DNA of 64,000 nt from Phellopilus nigrolimitatus (Eukaryota > Basidiomycota > Agaricomycetes > Hymenochaetales > Hymenochaetaceae): the NCBI GenBank assembly GCA_021029095.1, contig JAJOHG010000019.1, positions 248,001-312,000 of the forward strand, given 5' to 3'. The position numbers and the translations under genes were made by a program. Shown in pieces: positions 21,091-36,634 of the stretch. Positions within the stretch are counted from its first letter, which is position 1. The number at the start of each line of letters is the position of its first letter. The notes under the pieces are model-generated. The model did not search any database and was not told the DNA's origin. It saw only the letters and a list, made by a program, of their open reading frames with translations.

Positions 21091-23524
21091 TTATGACGAC
21101 TCCTCGACGTCCCCTACGCGCGTGAGCGCGACGCGCCGCTTCTTCTTCGGCGGCTCAGGGACATTGCTGGAACCAGATGTAGACGCCTCGACCTCGCTCG
21201 ACGTTGGCATCGGTATTGACGCTCCCGGGCTCGGGAGTGGCGCGCTGCGCTTCGCGGGCGTCTGCAAAGGCGTTACCTGGGCGTGGTGTGACCCGCTCAG
21301 CGTTTGTATGCCGGACGCTGAATGCGAGTGTGAGTGCGAGTGCGATGGGTAGTGTTGATGCTGATGCTGGTGCGCGAACGCAATCGATTGCAGCTGGAGC
21401 GAGTGCTGCTGGGTATGGTGCGCGGGCAATACCTGATCAAACACGACGAGCGTGCAATATCCATCACGCGATGTGAGCATAAGGCACTGCCCATCAGGCG
21501 ACCACGCCATGTCTGTGAACTCGTCGTAGTGCAACTTTGTGAGTAGCGCGACGGGCCCCGCCTGCTGCGTGTCGTGGATTGTGATCGCGTCCATCGTCGC
21601 GACCGCGAACAGCATGCGGTATGGCAAAGCGAACACAGACCCCGTCTGTGTCTGCGTCTGCGTGGACGGCGTCGCAGCACGACGCACAGGCGTCTGTGGA
21701 GGCAGATCGATTGCAGACAGGGCGGGTGACGGCAGCGTCTGCGACGGATGCGGCGTTTGCGGGGATGGAGACGGCGCGGTGACTCGTGAGTCAGAACGGT
21801 CTGGGATAGATACCGGGCCGACCATGTCGATGTCCACCTGCTCGCTGTTCCCGCGCTCGAGCGCAACGTGCGCCGTCTTCGGCTCGGGCTGCTGCGCACC
21901 CACTACGCCCGGGCGAAGCTCGTAAAGCACAGGCGAGAACTTGACCGCGATGCTCGCCTTCTTATGTCCGGGTAGCTGCGCAATTGGAGGACGCGAAAAG
22001 TTCGCGCGGGAGTAAATGAACACCGACGACGCGGATGACGGGTCGGACGCAGAGGTGTCAGCAGGGTTCCCACGTCGCCCACGCGATGGCTCGCCCATTA
22101 ACGGAGCGATGTTTGAGGGGTCCTCGAAGTGGCCAGAAGGCGTGAGAAGCAGCGCACCGTCCGGGCTGAACGTCAGTCGGCGGAAGAAGTTGGTGAAGCT
22201 CTCGTCTCCGTAGAGCTGCGTTTGTGCGAGCAGCTGCGGGCTCGGCGGTGCACGGATTGCAGGCAGCGGAGGCATGGGCGACGGCGAGCGTCCGAGATGG
22301 CTGTTGCTGTACTGCGACTGCGCAGGAGACCCTGGCGCCGCAGAACTGAAGGAAGAGCGCCGCGAGAGGGTACGGTCCGCGGGCGGCGGAAGGAACACCG
22401 GTCCAGACGCAGATGGCGTGCTCGCGATGGACGGCGCAGGCGTGAGCGGAAATGCAGTTAGCGGGAGCGGCGCATAGACCTCGTCTCGGTCTGACGCGAT
22501 TGCAGATTCAGCATCACTGGCGACGGACTCCCTGCGCACTACGCGAGGGCGCTTAGAACCAACACCAACGCTGGGCGTGCGACTGTGCCGGACGTTCATC
22601 TTCGTGTTTTTCCCGACAGCGTGCGCGTCGAACGCGCCTGGCCCGTGCTTCGCGTTGACGCTATACACGTGCACCGCGCGGTCGCTGCTCTGTGTCGCGA
22701 TGTACTCGTTGAGCGGGTCCCACGCAACGCCCTGTACGAAGTGGCTGTGCTCCGCGATCTCGCGTACGCACTTGCCGTCGGTGGTGCTGAAGATGCGGGC
22801 GGTGTTGTCCGTGCTACCTGCAATAAGAAACTCGCCCGTCGGGCTCCACGCGATGTCGTATACCTGCATTGTCGTGCAGCGGAACGGCGTACGTGCCTTC
22901 CAGAATTCTTTTTCGTAAAGGGGTTCCTCTGGTTCAGCGCCGAACGCTGTACCTGGGGGTGTGCTCGACGGGGACCATATAATTACCATGCCATCTAGAA
23001 TAAGTCGCATCAGCAGGCGCGTCGACGCGCAAGATGTAGAACGTGAGAGCTCACCATCACCCGCAGACGCGATTAGCTCGCCTACGTGAAAGCCATTGAG
23101 TGTGATGTCCCAGAAATTGAAAACGCGTCGACAACGTACCATTGGGGCTGAACCTGACTACGTTCACTGGTGCTTGGTGCTTTGAAAGCGTTGAAAGGTA
23201 CTCGACTCGCGGCGGGTGCGGTGTGGCTTGCGCAGATGTCGAACTCGAACCCGACGCGCTCTCGGCGACGCTTGGTGGCAAGATATTAGGATATACCATC
23301 CATATCTACTGTAATGTAAGTACCTCCCGAGTCCTACGCGCAATTTCTAAGGAAAGACTGACCCGGACGTTGTTATCCTCGCCCGCCGTCGCCAACCTGT
23401 ACTGCTGCGACGTGAAGTCCTTTTCGTTCGCGGGGCGCGCCTTTTTGGGGGGAACAGGCTGGAAGTCACAAGCGTTGATAGGCTTGCTATCATGCCATCG
23501 AATTTCGAGCGTCCTGACGCGCAT
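21091..23524 (-). CDS. CAC2: chromatin assembly factor 1 subunit B (p60/Cac2), WD40
   Basis: Four exons (23524-23363, 23305-23140, 23081-23055, 22994-21091) encode 752 residues with phases closing; exon 3 is only 27 nt. The N-terminus MRVRTLEIRWHDSKPINACD with ATAGEDNNVRIWMVYP is diagnostic of CAF-1 p60. WD repeats follow: HQAPVNVVRFSPNGELIASA, MQVYDIAWSPTGEFLIAGS, HFVQGVAWDPLNEYIATQS, FFRRLTFSPDGALLLTPSG and FTDMAWSPDGQCLMLTSRDG. A long Ser/Pro-rich loop (about 210-320) and a His/Gln/Ser-rich stretch (HQHQHQHYPSHSHSHSHS) interrupt the propeller, making it longer than yeast Cac2. The C-terminus has a basic PPKKKRR patch. It acts in replication-coupled deposition of H3-H4 with PCNA. Confidence 0.95.
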
Positions 23525-23765
23525 TTTCTATATATTCTTTGTTTCGGAAGGAGAGGGAGGAAGGAAAGGAAGAGGAGACAAGGACAGGTTCGAGTCGCGG
23601 TGTCTTAATGAGGGACGCGCCACCATAGGTCGTCGTTTACGTAAAAAACGCCCATAGCAAAGAAACGTGCACAAGGAGAACAAAAACAAAGCAAAGGTCA
23701 CGGTAAATTGCGGGTGAAGATACAACAACATGGTATGGTAACGATAATATCTACTACAAGCCAGT

Positions 23766-25212
23766 TCAAGTTGTTTTGTTTTTGCTACGACGCCCGACTT
23801 GCGCCTGGAAACCGCTCTTGATCGCGTTCACTGACCGGCGCGAACCGCACGACTCGCACGAAACGAAGAATATACGATTCTCCTTTGTCAGTACGGTGTC
23901 TGGTGATTTGCACGTCTTGCACGTCACATACTCGACTGCATGGTGATAGTTAAATAAAACACAATATAGCTAAAGTCAAATACACACCAATGTATCGTCT
24001 TAGGACGTTCTCCACCTGTTTTTGCTGGAATCGTCCCTTGATCACCAGCCGTCCAGCACCATCGACCGAGCCCGTCGTACCCATTTCTGCAAACATGAAC
24101 TGTATGACGTGTTCGGGCGGACGGTGCATCCGCTTGCAGATATCCGTTACGTTTGCGAAAATCGACTTTTTGTTACCCTCGCGATGGATCGACGGCGGCG
24201 CGATCGTGTATCGCTTGCCCGTCGATGAGAGCAATGACGGGTTCGCGGCATGGAGGAGGCCATAAAAGCGGTGCAGAAGCTTGAAAATTGGTGACGAATT
24301 AGTCTAGAGAATTTCAGATTAAGAGAGGAACATACCTCTGGGTAGAAATAATCCCTGTCACTTCCAAGCCACGGTTCGCTATCCGTGTCAGCGATACGGC
24401 CCTCAGCCTCGCCACGCGCAAATATATCGTCGCCAAGCTCTGCAGTCATCTGCATGATCTAGATGCGCGCCATCGGTGTCGTCGCCTTGCACATCCCCGA
24501 GTTCACGTTCAAACGCCTCCAGGTCAAACGCCGCCTTTTTCTTTGCCGACTTCTTCTTTTTCTTTATGTCACTAAAATCGAGGTCTTCTGCAGGCGCTGC
24601 ACCGTCTTCACCTTCCTTCGCCACAGGCGTTGACGTGCCAGAGTCTTCTCCCTACACAGTATAGATACAATCAGCGCACAACATTCTCAAACTCAGATAC
24701 TATCAGACAAGAGACATACGAGGTCGGCCGGAATCTCTCTCTTCTTCTTTTTCTTCTTTATATCAGAGAAGTCGAGGTCCTCGGGCGCCTGTGCGCTTTC
24801 AGCTGGAGTCGAAGCGCCAGATCCCTCCTCGCCCTATATCACACAAATAATGCGCGAAACCATCGTCAGTATACATTCTTCAATATTTGCATGCATCAAG
24901 GACGGTAAATATACGCACCAAGTCCATAGGCAGCTCCTTCTTCTTTTTCTTCTTCTTAATATCTCCAAACATCGCCTTGAAATCCTCATCCTCCTTTTCC
25001 TTCTCCACGACTTCGCCACTCGCGCCGTTCTCAAGTGCGTTCTGTTTCATCTGCTCGTGTACAGTCACCGGGGTGCTGTCATCTTCGAGCGGGGGCGCGG
25101 GCGTGGTGGGGTCCGCGTCTGCGCCGAGCGGGTCCTCGGAAAAGGCGACAGTCTTTTTCTTTTTCTTCTTCTTCAGCGTCGGATCGAACAGCGGCGGCTC
25201 TTCTGAGGCCAT
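23766..25212 (-). CDS. SUI3: translation initiation factor eIF2 subunit beta
   Basis: Five exons (25212-24919, 24833-24720, 24651-24336, 24279-23988, 23935-23766), about 394 residues. Three lysine blocks lie in the N-terminal half (after DPTL, FGDI and DFSDI), the sites that bind eIF5 and eIF2B-epsilon. The core follows: [40 protein letters not shown] and [18 protein letters not shown]. The C-terminal zinc ribbon has two CxxC pairs (CKTC, CESC). Exon 3 is 316 nt although both its borders are phase 0: one extra base at 24444-24445 (CT where one wobble base is expected) shifts the frame between HLDHADD and [11 protein letters not shown]. Because the gene is essential, I treat this as a consensus error. 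It is divergent from ATP3, 267 bases apart. Confidence 0.93.
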
Positions 25213-25479
25213 AATGTAAAATCTCTTGTTGCTCAGTGATGGCAGCGGTAATTGAGAGGGTCGAGGGGATCGTTAACGAGAGCACGATGAGCACGATGAC
25301 TCAAGCTCGATGCACATCCCCGAAAGAGTAACTAGGTATACACCCCAAATATGGATTTCCTCGCAACTCCGAAATAAAATCCCGGGTAGACCCGGAGGCC
25401 CACCAGCTGTCGACGTCCGACGTCCAGTTTGCACACTTTCCTCGTCTACCCTACCTCCCCGTCGACCAGCCTGTATACG

Positions 25480-26693
25480 ATGTTGGCCAGGCGCACGACA
25501 CTCGTCCTTGGCCGCGCGGCGGCCCAGCAGTCCCCGCTTGCGACCCCCGCCGGCGCACGCAACATGGCGACGCTCCGCGAGCTCGAACTCCGCCTCAAGT
25601 CCGTCCGCAACATCGAGAAAATCACCAAGGTGCGTGTGTAGTCTTGTCTGTGGTTGCCTTTACTAATCATTTTCCCCCTTCCTCCTCGTCTTTCGGCATC
25701 TGCAGTCGATGAAAATGATTGCTTCGACCAAGCTTGCGAAGGCGCAGCGCGCGATGAACGCAGGCAAGGAGTACGGCAATGCTAACGCCGGTACGTCCCA
25801 CGTCTATCCACGCTCCGCACTCGCAATCTGCACCGGCTCACTCAACGTGCTCCACGCGCAGAAATCTTCCAGAACTCCGCGGTGGAGGAAACGCCGAAGC
25901 GCAAGCTCTTCGTCGTCGTCTCGTCTGACAAGGGCCTGTGCGGCGGCATCCACTCGTCCGTGTCGAAGGCGACGCGCCGTGCATTCAAGGAGGAGGGCGT
26001 CGAGCCGGAGACGCCCATCATGGTCATCGGCGACAAGTCCAAGGCGCAGCTCTCGCGTATGCTCGGCGACAACCTCGTCCTCACGTTCAACCAGATCGGG
26101 CGCAACGTCCCGACATTTGCGGACGCCGCCGGCGTTGCGGACCTCGTCGTCAAGTCCGGCGTGAAGTACGACGTCGTGAACATCATATTCAACAAGTTTG
26201 TCTCCGCAATCTCGTACGAGCCGTCATCGTACCAGGTGCTGAACGAGGAAGGCCTTAAGGAGGCCCGTAAGTCTTGGTTGAATGTATTAACGTCTAACTT
26301 CCCGTACTTACAACGTTCGACAGCTGGCTTCAAGGCGTACGAGATGGAAGATGATGTGACCAAGGACCTCGCCGAATTCTCGCTTGCGAACGCTATCTAC
26401 TCCTGCACTCGTCGAGGGCCACGCTTGCGAGATAAGCTCTCGGTACGTCTCTCGTCCCCATGTCACTCTATACACCCAAATTAACCTGTCGTTGTCCGAA
26501 GTCGCAACGCCATGGACAGCGCGTCGAAGAATGCCGGTGAGATGATCACCAATCTGACCCTGCAGTACAACCGTGGTCGCCAGGCCTCCATCACGAACGA
26601 GCTTGTTGACATTATCACTGGTTCGTCTTTATTGACACATCTTCTATGTGAACCGCTCCTGACTCGCTGTCTCCAGGTGCTAGTGCGTTGTAG
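25480..26693 (+). CDS. ATP3: ATP synthase F1 gamma subunit, mitochondrial
   Basis: Six exons (25480-25629, 25706-25790, 25862-26266, 26324-26442, 26502-26620, 26677-26693), 297 residues. An N-terminal mitochondrial presequence ([20 protein letters not shown]) is followed by the gamma signature [51 protein letters not shown] and the C-terminal rotor helix ([40 protein letters not shown]). It forms the rotating central stalk of F1. Exon 4 (119 nt) is one base too long: at 26403-26404 CT stands where a single wobble base is expected, between ANAIYS and [10 protein letters not shown]. Dropping one base restores the family sequence and the exon phase. Confidence 0.95.
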
Positions 26694-27580
26694 TCGAGTA
26701 GAGTACGTATGTGGAAGTCGCGAAAATTGCATGTCTTTAGAGAGCTCCTTCCTACAATCTAATGGAACCCTTCTGGACCTAAAGGCCCAAGCCAGGAGAC
26801 TACTTTAGCAGCAATACGCTTGTGCCAGCCAAAGCCACTTCTCCATCTACTCAGCTTTGCCGAGGATATGATGGAATGTCTGCTTTTGCGCTAGCCAGTA
26901 GGTCGCAGGGGCAATGCGAAAACTCATACCGCTGAGAAACATTGCACAAGGCGCACGCACTGCTACGCTGAACGGCATTTTTTTCTTTCTTCGAAACGGT
27001 TTGTTTACAGCTCTATGCACAAACTCTGACAGCCGCGGGTCAGATTGTAATGAAATCAGTTCACATTATATGTACACTAAGGTGGGTTCGGCGGTCTGTG
27101 GGTCGTCCTATCCCGATATAATCAGCAAAACGTAAATTTACTTAAAATGTCTTATTTGAGAGTTGCAAGTCGGGTAAGCCGTATACAAGTCACATTTTAT
27201 TAAGTGCTTAACCTGCTTACCGCCGCTTAGTGCCTGTATTTCAAGTTCGTAAGACATAAATAAAGGTATGTAAGCGCTCTAATGCATGTCAGTTCGACTG
27301 GGCTGAAAATAGTTTTTGCTGATGGCCTGAGTCTCAAGCAATAAATTAAGGGTATGCCAAAATATACATATTATCAAGCGAATCTGTGCACTAAACGGGA
27401 CCACACGGCAAAGGATTCTGTAAAAGAGCTCCGAAAGCTTCAAACGAGAAAGGAGGATGAGAAATAGTGTGCAAATACCGTGAAACATTTTCTCTATGTC
27501 GTGCTTCCCCCCTGTGTCTTCGCCCCTTTTCCTAGGATAGAAGCGCATAGATAATATGTTTTTAGAGATAACCTGAAATG
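26694..27580. other. intergenic region with no gene seen
   Basis: AT-rich 3' flanks of ATP3 and of the convergent DUF6593 gene; no supportable coding or RNA feature. Confidence 0.45.
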
Positions 27581-28346
27581 CTATAACTCACTCTCCCTGC
27601 GAAGACTCTCTACAACTGCAGCTGTCACTAATTGAGACGAAGTTCAGAAAACTACTAGGAAGGAACAAGGATCTATACGGCAGACGCACCAACGATATAG
27701 TCGAGGATATCTTCATAACCGTGGACGAGCTTGATATGTGCGTCTCGAGGGGAAAATAAAAGACGGCGGCGATGAAACGACGCAACTTCTTGCCTCTTGT
27801 TGTCTTCACAATACAGCTGTCACGTGCGTATGTAGAATAATGAGCACACACAAGCGTCGTTTCGCACAACTGACCTTCATAGAAAAGGGCCCAGCCTTCC
27901 AAGTGTAGCGCTTTCCGTTATTTGCCACAAACGTCCGCTTGCTTTGGAGTTTTCAAGGTGAAAATTGTACATATATAGACAGGAACGGGGGCTTATGGAG
28001 ACTATACTCACACAGGCCAAGTTGTGAACGTCGTCTTGCGGAGCACATCCTTCACTGGCACGAACTCTGCTTTGCCACTGCTTCGCGCCTCCGCGTACAT
28101 CTTCAGCTGGTCCTTCCTGAACGCGTTCTTGGCCCACTCCGCAACGAGTCTCTCTCGGCCCTGGGGCCCAACCCGGCGAGATATCTGCGTCACGCGCTGC
28201 GCCTTCAAGATTCCAGCAGGCGGCGTGGAGAACTTGTAGTGCAGACCTAGAGCGTCGCAGCCGAAAGCGTTGTTTTTGAGGCTGTTGTTGAAGAGGACCA
28301 AGCGCGGGCAGTCGCCGCTGGAGTTCGGGGGGTGTGGGGCAGCCAT
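27581..28346 (-). CDS. DUF6593 protein, copy 1
   Basis: Four exons (28346-28012, 27941-27875, 27816-27690, 27627-27581) encode 191 residues. Features of the agaricomycete DUF6593 family are visible: CPRLVLFNNSLKNNAFGCDA, YKFSTPPAGILKAQRVTQIS, VLRKTTFTTW, RTFVANNGKRYTWKAGPFSM, FHRRRLLFSPRDAHIKLVHG, YEDILDYIVV and a short basic tail (VESLRRESEL). The function of the family is unknown. Two further copies with the same four-exon structure lie at 60.1 and 62.3 kb on the other strand; exons 1-3 here have the same lengths as in copy 2 after one base correction. This copy looks intact. Confidence 0.8.
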
Positions 28347-30178
28347 GGGTTTGAAAACAATGTGTGGCGAAGTCCATTATATGCTGTGAATTGCAGCATT
28401 GCTAGTAGCAGCGCGTCCCGTGAAACATTTAGCGCTGACATGGCGGTGCACATCAATCAAACCTGATAGGCAATCTATGCTTATTCAGAGGTTATGCGAT
28501 ACGAAATCTTGACTTATTAAGCAATTATTAATACGCGCGGCTATTTCTCTTTGCGGCTATTTCTCTTTGCAGCTGCTGCAATATAGTACAGTCGACCATC
28601 TCATAATGAACGGAACAGTACAAGATGTTATCTGAGTTCATTAATAGCTCGTATGTACCAAAATCGCGTCACGTTGATTACATTTTGGGTGTCTCTGAGG
28701 AAATAAAAGTCGCGACAAAATAGCATGTTGAGATATACATACAGAGCATAAAATAGGATAGAATAACAACCTTATTGCGTCTGAGTTTTTTGACATGAAT
28801 GATTAGTCGTTTTGAGACTTGTATTTTTTGTCTCATACATGTACATGTACTGAGAAAATGTTGAATAAGACAAGACATCAGACATCTTGGCCGTTTCGGC
28901 GTGCATGCTGTTTTGAATATCATGATTATCGTGTCGGGATTACATCAAGCCATTGTTTCCTTGTCAAAACTGGACTTCTGCTTATCAAAATATCCTGAGA
29001 AAGCAAATCTGTCAATGTACATGTACGTACGTATATGGCCGGAATCCGTATTCACTGTTCGATACCGGATTTTATGCATAGTCCTGGTGGGGACGGTGTT
29101 GGTTCCACCGTTTCGTAATCACTAGTAGCTTGTATTCGTTATTAGCTTATTCGTTATGAAATAGTCGACTGTACTTGGTCAAGAATAATACATTCAAGTG
29201 ATTGACGGAAATTGACACCATAACCTAGGCATCGTTTCTTCTTCCCTGCGCTCTCTTCAGCAATTGAAATGAAGTGATGTATCCATTCAAACTTGATGTA
29301 AGGTGTCCTGCTTGAAGTAAACAGTGGTGTGGCAAACGTGATAGTAGGGTGCGCGATACATCCAGCACTGACTTTGCCACAGAGTCAACCAAGAAGCAAG
29401 CACAGGCGCAGCGAACAGCCCGCAGTACGATCGGCCATCGCCTTGACCGCAGTTAGCAGACTCCTCCCCAGCCCGCTCGGTTGTGGATGATGCGATGCGC
29501 ATGTATCGATTGTCGATATTGCACCTGGTTCTTCGGCTCCCAGAGATATAGCCAGGGAAATGAGAGAAACAGCTTGGACATTAGGGATTTCAGATATGCC
29601 GGCCTGCGATGTGGCCGACCCTAGACTTATATGGGAGCAGAGCTGGCTTGATGCATAAATCCCGCCTTCCGCGGACGGTCGACGCTGGCGAAGACACTAG
29701 GTTGCATACAGATCACTTCGAACAACTTAAACGTGAAGAAGTATCCTCGTTCCTTGACGTCCATACGTATGCCACAGAACTCGTAGTTCGGGAAAAGGCC
29801 TGTGTTTTAAAAGATCCTTTTTCATCGGCACTAACAGTCCAAGAAGCCACGCATCATAGCCAGTCAGGGGAGGCAGAGCAAGCTCGCACATAAAGAACCA
29901 GCGAAGCTCGAGGTCGGCTGGACAGAGCGGCCGACTCTTCCTGATTCAAAGCCTCGAGGACGATGATGTTCGCACTTCCAAGGCGTTGCCTATATGCAGA
30001 ACGAAGACCAATGAAAAAGCGAATATATACATGCAGAGTCAGCCGGCCGTGGCGCTAATAAGGCGATGCAATGTGACGGCAGGCACAGCACTGCGTCCGC
30101 ACGGAGTACATGCGAGACAGCCTGACCCGTTCTTGACACCGAACCACAACCAGCGACAGCGAGCGACGAGCAGCAGCA
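28347..30178. other. 1.8-kb region with no gene seen
   Basis: Holds the promoter of DUF6593 copy 1 (TATATAATGG about 35 bases upstream on the minus strand), AT-rich DNA and the leader of the kinase gene. Frames at 28678-28923 and 29609-29893 have no motif. Confidence 0.45.
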
Positions 30179-32550
<2,372 letters not shown>

Positions 32551-33358
32551 GCCGTGCAACGCCCGGGCCCTAGATCTCTCTTCCTCTCCTCTGCGATGGT
32601 CGTTTTGCTTTGGTGCCTGCTTTGCTTGCTACTACTGTTCATGTCGCCTCTCCTATTTCTGTCTCGTTCCGTTTTCTTGCTTAATCGACAGCGGACTGCT
32701 TTTTTCTTTTCCTTTTTCATTGAGTAAAATCTCTTTTTCTTTTCTTTTTCTGTCTCTGCCAAGTATGTACGATTAATTAAGTAGATGGATGCGGGGAAAT
32801 GCGGGGAATGGATAGCGCTATCGTTTCTTTCCGCTCGTGTCGGCTCTCGATAATCTCTTTGGCGATGCACCATCCGCTCGGCCAACCAGCATCGATCAAC
32901 GCTAGCCAGACAATTTGAATCGCGCGAGCTGGGCGAACAGAAACGATTCCAAATTAGACGACCGAAATTACGTGTTGCGATGCGTAAGTATGTATATACA
33001 CGCTTGGCATGATACAAGGAGGATGAGGATATATCGTATCGATATCGGAATGAAGTGCAAAGGTTATGCTATACTGTCAGTGCTATGTGGAGAATATAGA
33101 TACGGAGATGTGCCGCCTGAACCTGAGATGCAGTCGAGGTGTCGACGGGATGCGAAAGGAGCGGAATGCAGAAATGAGAAATCGAAAGAATGGACGAAGA
33201 AAGAAGATAGAGGGGAAAAAAGGATGGGATGACGGAGACCTCAGGCAAGAACCTGAAGAGAATGCGAATGAGATAAGAACCCCGATCATTGGGCACGGCC
33301 ATGCTCAGATATGATACACGCAAAGCGAAACAAGGCTCTCCAATCGCCACAGCGAAGC
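32551..33358. other. convergent intergenic region
   Basis: 3' flanks of the kinase gene and of LDB17. Pyrimidine-rich after the kinase stop; no supportable gene. Confidence 0.5.
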
Positions 33359-35761
33359 TTAAGATCCAGGCAGAAAATACGACGGCATGACGGGCGGCAC
33401 GCGGCTCAGCGGGCTCGGCGTCGAGCGCGCAATCGTCGTCATCGTCGCGCCGCCCGCCGTGCGCGTCGTCGTCCCCGCGTGCACAGGGATCGCGGGCGGC
33501 TTGCGCCGCTTCGGCGGCGCCGGCGGCGCCGCGCGGCGGTGCTGCTGCTGGTGGTACTGCTGGTGCGCGGGCGCGGACATCGACCCGGACACGGGCGTCG
33601 GCGCGACGATCGTGTCGACGACCTGCCCCAGCGAGGTGGTGCGCACACCGGCGCTCGGCGCCGAGCCGGGATGGGCACTGGCGTGCGTGTGCGTGCGCGG
33701 CAGCGAGGGACGCCGCCCCGAGGATTGAGACGGCGCGGTCGCGCCCGCCAGCTTGTCGAGCGAGGACGTGGAGGAAGGGAGTGATGACGAGGAGGATGCG
33801 AGCCACTGGTCGGGCAGCGTCGTAGCCCGAGGCTGCGACTTCGTATTGGGCACGGAGGATATGGAGGGCACGGAAGCGGCGACGTCCGCGAGACTCAGCT
33901 CGCTTCCGGTGCCATTGCCTGCCATCCCGATACCTGCGTCCTTGCCGTTGAGATACGGCTTGCCCTTCGCGCCATGTCCAGATCTCAGGTTCTCCACGCT
34001 CCTGCTCATCTTTAGCGATTTCTCGCGCGGCCTCACGAGCCGAGGCTCTTCAGGAGAGAACGAGCGTACGTACTCGTTCTTGGACGTCGAGGCCATGCTG
34101 TCTGAGCCCGGGCTGTTGACACGGCTGAAGAGACCCGGAAAGCTGCTGTCGCTGCCGGGAGAGTCGACTTTCCGGAGCTGCACGCACCAGTCGCCTGAAA
34201 GACAGCGCTCGACGAGGCGCTTCGTTGTGGCATTGATATCTCGAATGCCGGGATGGCTGATGAGTGACTCAAGTGTGCGGACTACCTGAGGGCGCTTATA
34301 GGGCACTGATCGAAGTTGCGTGCGAGTGAGGAGAGGGTGAAGCACGCGGAGATAAGTATGCCTTAACTAATGGTGGGAAAAGCGTGAGCACGATGAGACA
34401 TAGATTCATGCAAGATACTTGCCGATTCGCTATCCTCATCCAGATCTACCAGCTCTCGCAGGAAGACATCAACAAGTACGCATAGGTCGTTCGTGTAGAA
34501 GTACTCAGAGGTACCTTTCGTCGTAAATAGTAAATACAGTATTTTCAGAACCAAAAGTTGCATGCACAGATCCTCTGGTGATCGACCTAAAACACCATTG
34601 AGCTTGCATTCCATGAGTATAAACGTTCTTGTCAATTCACCTGCACGGTTGAGCATGAAGATCATGTTTTCTCCAAATGTTTTGCTGAAATTCAGTCCGT
34701 CTTATCAATACACGCAACACGCGATTACTTTCCTCCGGATGTGCTTGTTTTGACTCGTGGTGTGTAGTGCCAGAGGTCGGTGAGTTGGCTGAAATGGAAG
34801 CAACCATAAATTGCTCGTTCAGTGCAACCTGATATATGATCGTTAATAAAGCAAAAAGAAAAAGTATAAGGACTGACAATTAATTTGATGAGAGAGTAGT
34901 TTAGCGTTTCATCCTGCATATGCCTAGTAAGCTCCACGAGATCGAACAAGTGGTCAATAAAGGCGTCGTCAAAAATTCCTGTAACGAGAAAAGATAAATA
35001 AGATGAGCCGGAGAGTAATGAAGCTGATGCGTTACTGACGTAAATCCACCACAGAGAATTTTTGCACTCTGCAAACTTCGTACAAAATCCCGACGGCCAA
35101 TATTCTTAGGTTCGCTTCAATTGGCGCGGTTGATTTCGTCCAGCTGGAGTTCGTGGCGGAGTCCTCCACATCAGGGTCAAAGTCGAGCAGTACGTGGTCC
35201 ATCAATAGTGGCAGTAATGGTTGCCACTTCTTCTGAGACCGCAGCAAGCTTGGGTGATTGCGTCCGTATTGTAGCAGGACTTGGTACATGATAAGCTGTG
35301 CATGGGGATCCGTGATCTGCCATTTCAAATTTCGTCGTCAATCACGGGGCCGGGGAAAATTGCTCGGGACGACAAACCTTCTCCGCGTCAACCAACAATC
35401 GCTCTCGCATTCTTTCCGAGTGGAATGCAAAGAGCTCGGAGTGCAAGAGAAGAGTGCAAGCATGTTCCAGTTGAACCTGTGTCTGTAAATATTGCTCTGA
35501 AATGGAGAATTAGGACGAGCCTTGCTCGACGTGCCGATGAGCGACTGACCATGATAAGTCGCGCAGAACGTTACGAAACGAGCCAAAGTTGCATCCAGTT
35601 GCGCCAGACTTGCATCTCGGCTTAGCTGCAATATATCCTCGAGCTCTATAAACATATAGTATAAACGACTTTAAGGATTTTTGAGACTAGGCAGAACGAG
35701 GCGTACCTGACCAAAATTGCTGGGCGTTTTCGATGATGTACACGATGCCGAAGTCATCCAT
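33359..35761 (-). CDS. LDB17: Ldb17/SPIN90-like actin regulator of endocytosis
   Basis: Eight exons (35761-35707, 35645-35550, 35496-35378, 35316-35040, 34978-34878, 34828-34641, 34586-34423, 34366-33359), 668 residues. The N-terminal armadillo-like domain has MDDFGIVYIIENAQQFW, LARFVTFCATYHEQYLQTQV, LIMYQVLLQYGRNHPSLLRS, HMQDETLNYSLIKLIVALNE, SPEDLCMQLLVLKILYLLF, EYFYTNDLCVLVDVFLREL and RHTYLRVLHPLLTRTQLRSV. The C-terminal half is Ser/Pro-rich with PPAPPKRRKPP, an SH3-binding type segment. In yeast Ldb17 times actin assembly at endocytic patches. Exon 6 is one base long: GA at 34696-34697 in VLIRR|LNFSKTFGENM is a doubled wobble base. Intron 7 uses a GC donor (TCG|GCAAGT). Confidence 0.92.
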
Positions 35762-36634
35762 GGTATGCAAACAGCACAACGCCCCTTAGCCCCTTCCTCC
35801 TGTATGTTTATATCCCTCCGCGCTGAGTAGAAGGCCTGAGCGTGACGAACCAGCACCTGACCGTGGACGGTGAGAAGAAGTAGCTCAGCCCTGAGCCAGG
35901 GCCCCAAGCCAGTGGTAAATGTATGCAGCGAAGAGAGGTGGTTTGTGATGAAGGCGGGCGGGCGGTCACAAAGCCGTCCAAAGGCCTCTGGCCGCTGTCT
36001 TACACTCGTCGATGGCGTTGAGAACGCGAAGAGCAAGCTGTGACTAAACTGGTGGAGAGTAGGCTCCCGACATACGCACGTTCCCACGGATGCTCAAAAT
36101 CTCCATGGAAATTTCAAGTGGCACGCAATTTCTCTATCGTCCCGCCAATTGGCCTTTTTCAACTCTAAGGGAATGTCTATGTCTGGGCCTAATCTCGGGG
36201 CTGAACAGTGGAGTGCTTGGCCGTAATATTAGGCATGAACGTTATTGGCTGTGATTGAGCACGGCCCATCAAGCGACGTATCTGGTTTCTTGAAAGCTAT
36301 GTAGATTGAATGCCACAGTCGGCTTCTGGTATACACACTTGCTGAATGTGAGGTTCGACTGTTTAGCACTCTTCTGTTCTTCACACGTGTAATTCCTAGG
36401 CCTGCACGATTCACGGTATGACAATCTTGCAGTCCAGCGCGCCACATTTCGTATAAAAGTTAAGGTAATTTTAATACCAGAGAGCGATAAAGAAAATGAT
36501 GAATGTACAAGTATCCGCGGTACGAATCCCGCACAAAGTCCCTGCGTAAAAGTACAAAAGGCAAAAATTACAAACCCAACCCATTCCTACAGGGCCGAGA
36601 CAAAACAGCCTATCTACAGTTTCGTGACGCCACC
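35762..36634. other. intergenic region between ERT1-like 3' end and LDB17 start
   Basis: Holds the LDB17 upstream region and the 3' flank of the regulator gene. Open frames here lack motifs. Confidence 0.45.

Noticed and set aside
15000..26700. Secondary-metabolite cluster around the UstYa-like gene
   Set aside because: All neighbours are housekeeping genes; no synthase, P450, transporter or precursor peptide gene is present.
33311..33806. GC-rich open frames opposite the LDB17 last exon
   Set aside because: Shadow frames of the Ser/Pro-rich LDB17 tail; no start context or motif.
36480..36540. GGTACGAATCCCGC resembling a tRNA T-arm
   Set aside because: No acceptor stem, D-arm or anticodon arm can be folded around it.
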